From Liolophura sinensis (lineage: Eukaryota > Mollusca > Polyplacophora > Chitonida > Chitonidae): a DNA stretch of 64,000 nt. Below the pieces are notes generated by a model. It was given only the letters and a program-made list of their open reading frames with translations, was not told the origin of the DNA and did no database searches. Below are positions 49,901 to 59,800 of this stretch, in pieces (positions within the stretch are counted from its first letter, which is position 1; each line of letters opens with the position of its first letter). The stretch covers positions 6,140,501 through 6,204,500 of the forward strand of contig NC_088295.1 of assembly GCF_032854445.1 (NCBI RefSeq), in the 5' to 3' direction. The position numbers and the translations under genes were made by a program.

Positions 49901-50694
49901 ACGATATGTGGACAGTAGGGCTCCATGTACAAGGTGGCCAACGTTCCCAGGCATGTTCTGGCGGCAGGTATCTTGTTCTTACTTCTGTCGTCTGACCGTG
50001 TGCCATTGTGCTAGTACAGAAGCCAAAATAATCACAACTTGGTAAAACAACTTTTTTCCTTGAAAGAGAAAGTCGGTAAGCTACCCAAAAAATCTGATGC
50101 AGTTTTCTGGTCTTTTACAAGACGGCAACGTCAATCATATATCCGGGCCCTGAGAGATCACCCTGAGTCGACGATCGAAAATATACCCCAGCCCTCCCCT
50201 CTAATCCTGTAAGTCATCTGAAAATCTTCTTCCAGAATGAGCAGGGGCTAAGATCAAAATTCCATCATATTTAGCCTACTTACATTTTGCTGCTAAATGA
50301 CCAGTACGTGATGGAACAGAGTAGATTCTCCTGCCACTAAACTTTACGAGCGGTGCTGGAGTAATCCATGGTTGTTTTTTAAACTGATGGTGAGAAACTA
50401 TGGGTGGAAGAACATCTTTCTGATGTGAAACTCTTTACTGGCTGTATACACTACCCGAGGAAAACACAGAAAACAAAAATAGTTTTGTAACAAAAATGTG
50501 CTGACGCAGTGGGGACCATATCCCGCCTAAAGATATCTTTCGTAAGTTTGTAAAATGTAAAAAATTCTCTGCTATTATGCTTTACAAGCATAACTGTTAT
50601 AGAATAGAACAGACGAGTATATCGCTTGGACTGACTTGTTCAAGGCGCCTTATGTTCCACATCGTTCACTCTCCATAGGACTCTATCATACAGT
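46959..50694. other. Upstream region of gene C, no genes seen
   Basis: Mostly unique AT-rich sequence that should include the minus-strand promoter of gene C. A G tract lies near 48330 and a C tract near 49387. Open frames are short and featureless. I see no exon, RNA gene or array. Confidence 0.35.
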
Positions 50695-50928
50695 TTGTCT
50701 ACAGAGACAAATTATCACAGTTCACATGCTAGCATGGTACACGATTTGAATGCTGATTCACACATTCGCCTTGAACATACCGTGCGTCTCTCCAACGAAA
50801 TTCTGATTCTGCCTGATTTTGTCCTAATTTCGTACTTTATGTACTTAATTTTTTGGTGGTTTGTGTTAAACGTCGTTTTGGGAAATGGCCTTGTGATTAT
50901 TGCCCTTGAAAACTTTCCCTTGTCGTAA
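50695..50928 (+). other. Short frame with GPCR TM1-like end (uncertain)
   Basis: A 77-codon plus-strand frame ends with a hydrophobic segment YLIFWWFVLNVVLGNGLVII. This resembles rhodopsin-family TM1 with its GN(x)LV signature. A stop follows directly, and no TM2-like sequence was found downstream in any frame. It may be a fragment of a dead receptor or chance. Confidence 0.2.
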
Positions 50929-51844
50929 TTTTTGTAAGTCTATTTCAACACAACCGCGTTTGGATCCCACCATGCATCAGTCGTTTCTCAAACGTTAGCT
51001 GCGCAACAGACAGAAGAAAAGTACATGGCTGTGCAGATACGCCACACAATGTGTTAGAGATGGAGGGACAGTGTAAAAGGGCGGGGAGACTAGCTATAGG
51101 GAAGTTGCATACTTCTAAGTAATGAACTTGTGATCCAACGAATTTCCGAAAAGTTTAAATTTAAAACTTCTTCACAACGCTCAGTCTTTGTTACTGGAAG
51201 TTGAAATTTAGATACATTTATCTTAAGATAACATTGATTGATAACACAAGTTTGACAAAATTTTAATTTTAGAGAAAAATAAGCTATAAGATCGCATTCC
51301 AAATTCTGACCTTGAGTCAGAAATTGTTTTGTGGAATGGGCTCCAGATCCCTGAGTGCCGTAGGTAGTTAATAACGTTTCCTTGCACTCGACAGCAGTTA
51401 CTTCTGGCAAAAGTCGTCATGCTCCCTGTATATTTCAGTACGATCTTATTTTCTTGCATTGTTATTTCTTTCACTACAAAACGTTACCTCTTCCTGCTAG
51501 AAACGTTGGACGTGTAAACAAAATTAATTTAAAGAATTAGATGTTTTCTTTCATGGCTCATTTCATTACTAAGCTGATGCATCCTATATTGTATAGGGGG
51601 TGAAGGATTTGCGCCATTTGTTTTGACAAACAAACCTGTCGAAATTTTATAAATGTTGAAATCCTGCGGTAAAATTGTACGGTCTCCATGCCAAAAGCAG
51701 TATCATAGCTCGGTAACGCTAGACATTAATAATTTGCTTGAAGCGATGCTCTAGTATTCCCAGAAGGTGTTTTGTAAACATTGATAACTATACTTGGTAC
51801 TTCGTGAGTCATTACACACTTTTCTGTTATATGGAAAAGAGAAC

Positions 51845-51972
51845 GCCATTGATTATTGAACTCGTCATTGATTACTGAATGAGTTCGTCATTGATTGCTG
51901 AATAAATTCGTAATTGCTTGCTGAATGAATTCGTCACTGATTGCTGAATGAATTCGTCATTGATTGCTGAAA
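51845..51972 (+). repeat. Short minisatellite, about 23-24 bp, 5 copies
   Basis: GAATTCGTCATTGATTGCT-type units repeat five times with small changes. Noncoding. Confidence 0.8.
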
Positions 51973-52543
51973 GAAAGGGCGGACATTTACCGTGCAAATT
52001 TATCTTATCATCGTTAAAAGTGACAAATTTCTATGTAAGATTAATTTGTACTGTTTTAAATGGTTGTTAGATGACCACATTTTTGGACTGTAAGTTATCG
52101 CTGCTGCTTCTGTAGATACGCCTTGTTCCACTGAAAAACTCAGCATGTAGTTGTTAAAAACACCAGTGTTTATTTGTTGTTTTATGCAGGGGTTATAGAA
52201 GTTTACAAGGGCGGTCAGCACTATGCTTGGGGGAAAGTGGATAGTCCAGAGGAAACCAGCACACATAGTCAGATACGTGACAAAAAAAACATTAAGGAAC
52301 TGTAAAAGAACAACACCTAGTCATTCACTTGACAAGATCCATAAGTTAACTCTAAAGAACTACAGCTAGTCTGGTAATCGACCGATAAAAGAACCCAACA
52401 AAAACTTCAAAACCACCACACAGAGCCAGGTACCTGACAAAGAACCACAAAGGGAACTCAATTTGGGAACCCAAAGAACCAATGGGCGCTTGAGTATTAT
52501 TGGGATGTTGTAGTATATAACATCGATTTTCATCCAATCAACA

Positions 52544-52765
52544 GGGGCCTCCGTGGCTCAGTCGGTTAGCGCGCTAGCGCAGCCTAATGACCCAGGAGCC
52601 TCTCACCAATGCGGTCGCCTGAGTTCAAGTCCAGCTCATGCTGGCTTCCTCTCCGGCCGGATGTGGGAAGTGGGTTTCCACCCACCATAATGCTGGCCGC
52701 CGTCGTATAAGTGAAATATTCTTGAGTACGGCGTAAAACACCAATCAAATAAATAAATAAATAAA
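52544..52765 (+). mobile_element. tRNA-derived SINE with internal deletion
   Basis: It starts GGGGCCTCCGTGGCTCAGTC and ends in AATCAAATAAATAAATAAATAAA. About 45 bp between the GGAAG and the CCACCATAATG segments are missing compared with the copy at 17291. It lies in the spacer between genes C and D. Confidence 0.88.
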
Positions 52766-52789
52766 ATCATACAACAGAGGGCTGATCAT

Positions 52790-52893
52790 GAATATTGTAA
52801 GCAAGGATATAGAATTGAACAGAGCTCAAAGGGGTAAATATTGTAAGCAAGGATATAGAATTGAACAGAGCTCAAAGGGGTAAATATTCTCAT
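52790..52893 (+). repeat. Two-copy direct repeat, about 46 bp
   Basis: AATATTGTAAGCAAGGATAT followed by AGAATTGAACAGAGCTCAAA and GGGGT occurs twice in tandem without change. Confidence 0.85.
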
Positions 52894-53329
52894 CTACAAA
52901 ACAATCCAACCCGTACTACAAAATCCTCGTAAATTTTGCTGCTTCTCTACATAAATGACATATCATACCAACAATGTTGTGACGTTATACTCTTTGCCGA
53001 TGAGACAAGACCGACAATAATACAGTGTCACAAGGTGTAGGACTACACACAGAAAGCAGAAAATATTTTATCATTTGACACTAGAAAGATTAAAAATATG
53101 ATAATTTTATTTTATCAAATAAAAAGTTTTTCCAATGGCAATATGTACAAGTTTTTTGGAATATCTTGAATTACTCACATGAAATATACACGCAAGTTAG
53201 TCTTTACCTTTTGTCAACTAAAGACATTAAAATAGTGAAAAGATCACATATGATAAAACAAAAATCTAAATGTTTCATGTGCTACAGCTGTATAAACTGT
53301 GATTTAAAACATTCCTCTTTTTTGAAGAT

Positions 53330-53445
53330 TTGAGATCTCCGTATATAAGATAAAGGTTTGGGACCTTCGTATATAAGAGAAGGTTTGAGACCTACGTATA
53401 TAAGAGAAAGGTTTGAGACCTCCGTATATAAGAGAAAGGTTAAAC
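53330..53445 (+). repeat. About 29-bp minisatellite containing TATATAAGAG
   Basis: Four copies of a unit with CGTATATAAGAGAAAGGTTTGAGACCT-like sequence (shown in parts: GTATATAAGAGA, GGTTTGAGACCT). Each copy contains a TATA-box-like TATATAAG. Confidence 0.85.
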
Positions 53446-53524
53446 CATATTTAAGGCTTGTCCAGTGAGTCAATTTATATATTGTGGCTTACAACGTGGC
53501 TTTTGTAATGTTAATGTTTTGTAA

Positions 53525-53700
53525 AGTGTGTAAGAATGACTATCCACGAAGGAAGTAATCACCAAAGTGTATAGGAATAATTATCCACGGAGGAAGTAAT
53601 CACCAAAGTGTATAGGAATAATTATCCACGGAGGAAGTAATCGCCGAACTGTGTGGGAATGTTATTCATAGAGGAAGTAATCACCAAAGTGTTTTGCTTT
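53525..53700 (+). repeat. About 43-bp minisatellite, 4 copies
   Basis: TTATCCACGGAGGAAGTAAT and CACCAAAGTGTATAGGAATAA recur four times, just downstream of the stop of gene D. Confidence 0.85.
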
Positions 53701-53813
53701 TACATTTGTGCAGAGAGTGACAAAAGACCAACGTGAGAAAACTATACAAATCTATGAGAGTTTTCCATTAACTAAGCCATTAGTTGGTGAACAATGTATG
53801 TCAGCATGTTATG

Positions 53814-56800
53814 TTATGAAGCTTCTGTTTTACAGTGTCGTTTGCAAAGCATTTCTGTCAGACAGAAAAAACATGCGAGGACCACAGTGCCTATGTAGAG
53901 AAGGAAGAGGCCGCCTAAACTGCCCAGTCCCAGGCGACTCTGCACGGTTTGGAATGAGTCCTTACAAGAGGTGTCTGTCGACCACCAGCGGCGGCGCCAT
54001 TTCTCCATCAGTCCGGCTTCCTGCATCTTCACTATCCTGTTAAGTAAGAACAAAACATTAAAGATAATATCCAATGGCCAATACTCACCCGTACGATTAA
54101 GAACATATTCATAACTTCGTAACCTTCATGTTAAAGACTATAACTCATCCACCCCACATTCAAAACAAATGAAGACCCAATGAGATTCCCGCCATCGTAG
54201 AGCTCAGGACAATACCAGATGCTGAACATCTTTCTTGGACAGAGAAACAAGGAAGAAAGTACAACAGTGTTTACAATGAGATCAGTAGACGGTGACTTCT
54301 GTCTGTTAAATAGCTCTGCAATCGCGTGAACATGTCACAAAGGTTTTAAGTATCCAATATGGTCAATCTAGACATTTGCATACCAGGTGAGTTTTCGCGA
54401 GACCAATTCCCAATACAACGTTCAACACGAACCGCCAAGCACTGGGAGATTACATATATACAAGAAGAAAACAGGGCGGGAGGATTTATCCAAAGAAAAG
54501 CAGTCAACATTCCAGGTTACCATGTTAATTTATAAGATAGAATATATATCCCAGCTGCACTTTGATCGCAACTGTTCATCTGGTGAATATGTTTTAGTAT
54601 TCAAAACAATCCATATACATCCAAAAGTATTAGGTTCAGCAAAATTTGACACAACAGAAAGCCAGCGCCAGAAATTGTGAACACTCGATGAAATTTTACG
54701 CACAAGAGAGTTGTACTCATTGTAAAATTGTGGAAAATTATAGTGGAAGGGTTGGTTGGAATATCCTTAAAACACTTTTTTTTAAAGAATTTTATTAAAT
54801 AATTTTTATTATTAACATTACACGTTGATTGAAACATAAATGTTACATGACTAGATATGGATACACCGTAGATCCCCAAATGTGACGTACTTACAGTCTG
54901 TTCATGGAGTTGGCGTATGGCACGCCCTCTGGTATGACTATCCCGTACCCCACCACGTCAAAGCTCTCCTCAGCCACGGAGAATGCCTGGCACTCCCTGC
55001 TGGCCCTGTAGTCTAGGATCGGTTTATCGGCAATGTAACCGTAACCTCCATGCTTGACCATTTCCAGAATAGCCGGTTCCTGGGCAACTTTTGGTGCTTT
55101 CTTCAATCTCTCCCATGTCTCTTTGTAAAGCTCTGACTCGGAATTCTGAAAGCTGAAAAATGCTTTTAACAGTCCTCGTGCGTTTATGATTACTTTGGTA
55201 ATAACATACCTTTAGCATATCTATGGTTTGTCCCTGACCAGAAATGTTCATGGTCAGGCGCCCAGTGGTAGTATTAAAGGTCACATAGCAATATTTATGC
55301 ACTTTCTTGAGTTTCAAGAATTAAATCGATGACTGAGTGGCGTCATGGCTCGAATATATTCAAATTATTTTGAAATGAATGGAATAAGATTTGATTTATT
55401 TATTTGATTGGTGTTTTTACGCCCTACTCAAGAATATTTCACTTATATGACGGTGACTAGCATTATGGTGGGAGGAAACCGGGCAAAGCGCGGGAGAAAC
55501 CCACGTTCATCCGCAAGTTGCTGCAAGACCTTCCCACATACGGACGGAAAGGAAGCCAGCATGAGCTGAATGGAATAAGAAACTAAATATTACCGTCTAG
55601 AATGTCACTAATTCGGAGAAATGTAGACTACCACAATACTAGTTACACAAGCTTTAGACGTTGTATCCTTCTGAATCATAAGCAGTTATAATAAAATATC
55701 AACAGCTATAAATCTCATTCAACTCCTTCATAATCTGCGTCTGGTTTGAAGTTAACTCTGCTAAGAGTTTCGGCACCTTAGTCAGCCATATTAATATAAC
55801 GGTTGAAGGATAATTTATGAAATGTAACATCATATTTTAACGGATTGTTAAAGTTATATTTGCTTTTAATGGTGACATAAAGCAGAGCAGCATATTCAAG
55901 CACCTGAAAAAGTGTTTCAAAACTGGAACCAGCCAAGACAATGGGTTGAATGTCGTCCTGAGCCAGAAGCTGCCGGAGAGAGCTGATTGGCGAGGGTGGA
56001 ATGACGACTGTTAGAACAGCTGTCAGATTAGCTGTGTACGCGGCTACAAGCACAATGGTGAACACCCACCAGAACCCTAGAATACAGCGTCCAGACGTGG
56101 AACTGGGGTGAGCATCAATGCCTGTATTCGACAAAAAGGCAATCGGGCAATATGCTTGCAGTGAACGTTTACAAAACATCCTATCCGAATGATCAGCTTG
56201 TAAATATCTAGTCACTTGTAGGCCCTACATGCACCTGGATGGCTCGGATGCTTTGTGTGAAAATCATTTACACTTTGCGGACTTATTTATACAAAGGGTG
56301 AGGTAATAATGAATCGTAAACCTACCAACAGTGATATAATAATCTGCACGCGTTGCATTTTATAATAATATAAAAGATCACATCAATGAGAGTAAACCAG
56401 ATCTGCGACGACAGTGAAGTAGTTGGCAAAAGGCCACACGTAACCGGTAAAACCCAGCCTCTTTTTCCATTTACATCTGTTTGGGTTTTATTCTACCAGT
56501 ATCAGTTAATACTAAGCTATCCTATCACACCAGAATAAGTCTGTGTTACCTTGCTCTGTAATAGAGGCATAAATTATCCAGAAGTTTCCCTTGAAGGACG
56601 TCATTTCCTCTTCCTCTGGAAACTGACAATAGCGTGTCTTGTAGGGTGTGTAGTTGTTCACAAAGTATGACACAATCGACACGACAACAATGGCAGCGCA
56701 TATACTTAGCCAGACTGCTGTGGAGAACGGTTTGAGGGTTTGAAGCAAGCTTTTGCCAGCAGCATACCCTGGGGATCTCATGATAATACCGGTGCTGCCC

Positions 56801-59800
56801 TCTGTGATGGGCGTTGTGAAGTCTATGACCTGTTCCCGTAGAGAGGTAATCGTGACGGGGCCTGTAGCCATCTCCACTTCCTGACAAAAGTTGGAAAGAC
56901 GTTGTAAGTTATAGATTTGTCACGGGTGTGGCCACATCGGTTATTACTACGGTACCTCGTATTGGAAGTTAAAGGCCTCTGGCATTTTCTTACTTTTGAC
57001 GTTATATTTAACACGCAAAAACGCGAAAGGGCAGATGACGAAACTGCAAAGGTAGAAAACACGAAAGTGCAAGAAGAAATAAGAAAATAAAAGCACAATA
57101 CCCAATAATACAGTTTGTTCAGCTTTGCTATCGCCTTTTCATGCTTTTTGCCTTTTTAACAAACGCATTTTCATGGTTTTCAACTTTTTAACCATCGCCT
57201 TTTCATGCTTTTTGTCTTGGGTGAAAACCCAAGGAAGAAAGAGTAGAAAGAGAAAACACAAAAGTGCGAAGATTTATCAGTTTCACATTTTCGGGTTTTG
57301 CTCACAGTTTCAGGCTTCCGCCTCTCACTCTCGTGCTAGCGATCTTCACAGTTTCGGGCTTTCGGCTCGCACTCTCGTGTTAACGATGTTCACAGTTTCG
57401 TATATTATAAAGATCAAAAGTAAGAATAATGCGAATGGCTACAACCAGTTTCCATACGTCACACGACTTCCTCCTGCTACCGTCGTGGTATAGCCGAAAT
57501 ATTATTTGAAGCGACGCTAAATCCCAATCAAGCAAACAAACAAACCCCTTAATCCGCACAAAATGTGGTTGTCTCCATAGCTGTGCACACCAATGGTTCT
57601 GTATTTTCTTATGTACATCATATAACAGAAATTTTCTTTACCATTTGAGTTCTCCTTACCCCTGTGCTAACGGCATGTAACGTAAATTCTCCTTATCCCT
57701 CTGTACAGTGTGTATACCTGTGCTAACGACATGTAATGTGAATTCTCCTGACCCCTATCTACATTGTGTATACCTGTGCTAACGGTATGTAGCGTGAATT
57801 CTCCTCATCCCTCTGTACGCCATACAACTGGAATTCTCCGTACCGTGAATTCTCCTCGTCCCTCTGCAAGCCATTTAACATAAATTCTCCTTACCGGTGT
57901 GTTAACGGCATGTAACGTGAATTCTCCTTACCCCTCTGTACACCATGCCCACCATGCCATTCCATGTTCCATCCATGTTCAGGGCACCGAAATATCCGTC
58001 TGGGGGTTCTACTATTGTGTAACTACAACCACCGAATGAGAACTGGCCATTTACGGATTAGTATACGATTAATCGATCTTAGTATCCACATAGGAAAAAG
58101 ATCAGAGAACCGTGTCCGTTTGAGAATTATCAGAAGCTGGTTTATTTCTCTAGACAAATCTTTCCAGATTTAAACGGAAAAGTTAATGTTGGCTCAACAT
58201 TCCTTGGCATTTACTTTCAGAGCCATACTTCCAGGCTCTGTCCGGTTTGACAGGCGCATGGCAAAGACCGGGCATAAATCTATCCACCCTAGTATAAGTA
58301 TACAATTTAGTCAACATTTGTAAGATGGCATTACACATTAGATATCGCCGTACTCACCTAAAACCCATTTTAGAGGCCAGCTCGTTCATGACATCAACAC
58401 AGAAGCCAGTGAATCTTGTGGCTCCCCCTATCTGAGTCTTTATGATGAATGGAGGAGACTATTAAACAGACAGTATCATTGTAACGTCAAACCTGCTCTT
58501 ATTAAATCATCAGGCCTCTAACCTGGATATAGATCTATATTATTTAAACTATGACATTTACATTAAAATTGCGTCCCAACAAGTCAAACGATATACAGCT
58601 GAAACATAATAAATGTACGTAATAGTAAAGTCATACTGTATTATTTGAGATATTGTTTGGTTAAATTTAATAAATTTATGTCGAACTTCTGAGCATTTCC
58701 ACATAATAATACACAGTGGAGGTACTCAGAAGTTCGTTCTTAGTTAAATCAGGAAAGTAATACACAAACTGAAGTACAACCTCAATTGCTGCTACATAGA
58801 CTGTCTCATTTCCAAAGTCGTGCCATACATTTTGGAACAGAAAGTCTTGTTGAATATCGAGACCCGAGTCCTTGTTCCATTCTCCGATTTTTGTCCCAGT
58901 TTTTCGGCGAAATGAACCGCCACGTCTCCTCCATACATTCTCAAAACTGTGAATCTCGTACATCGGTGAGAACGGGAATGGTAGCACCCTGTCGTTGACG
59001 GCCATCTGCAATAATCAGCCAGCAAGGAATAATTACAGTATCCACTACTGAAAGACATTTTACTTCTCAGCACAAGGCCATACAACAGGTGAGCTTTCTT
59101 TCCGATCTTGCTAACAAGATCCATATGGTACATGAATGTTCATTGTACTTTCCCTTTTCAACACAGCTAACCAGAGGTATACATTATGCTTACATCAGGC
59201 ATAAAGAATGTTCACACAACTCAGAAGCATTCAAATCCCTAGTCCTAAATCAAGGACTCAAAGCAACAAATAAGGGGATATTTTTACATACCACTACAAC
59301 CTGCATCCTCATATCGGCTAGCATTTTGTTGCTCCCACCACTTACTAATACATACCACCATAACCTGCATCCGCATATCAGCTCGCTTACTGTTGCTCCC
59401 ATCACTTACTAATACATACCATCATAACCTGCCTCCTCATATCAGCTCGTCAATTGTTGCTCCCACCACTTACTAATACATACCACCATAACCTGCATCC
59501 GCATATCAGCTCGTCTATTGTTGCTTCCATCACTTACTAATACATACCATTTTAACCTGCCCCCTCATATCAGCTCGACTATTGTTGCTTCCATCACTTA
59601 CTAATACATACCACCACAGCCTGCCTCCTATCAGCTCGCATATTATTGCTTCCATCACTTACTAATACCACCACAGCCTGCCTCCTTATATCAGCTCGCT
59701 TACTGTTGCTCCCATCACTTACTAATACATACCATCATAACCTGCCTCCTCATATCAGCTCGTCAATTGTTGCTCCCATCACTTACTAATACATACCACC

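Larger units (their letters stand above)
53814..58458 (-). other. Gene D: ligand-binding and channel exons 8-13
   Basis: Exon 8 reads RFTGFCVDVMNELASKMGF. Exon 9 has GYFGALNMDGTWNGMVGMVY, with Phe where the GluA2 Tyr450 equivalent lies. Exon 10 has GPVTITSLREQVIDFTTP, keeping Pro, Thr and Arg. The pore loop reads NFWIIYASITEQG, again with Glu at the Q/R site. TM3 reads GFWWVFTIVLVAAYTANLTA followed by VLT. The canonical SYTANLAAF becomes AYTANLTAV, changing two of the most conserved gating residues. S2 has AGSSFETLF and YGYIADKPILDY, with Asp at the Glu705 position, and the ECQAF Cys. TM4 follows MQEAGLMEKWRRRWW in the last exon. Confidence 0.83.

Noticed and set aside
52000-52537. Minus-strand hydrophobic frames with repeated FFV(R/T)YL..C(G/A)GF
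   Set aside because: Two short look-alike segments about 170 bp apart, neither with start, splice signals or family match; most likely a small duplication of noncoding sequence.
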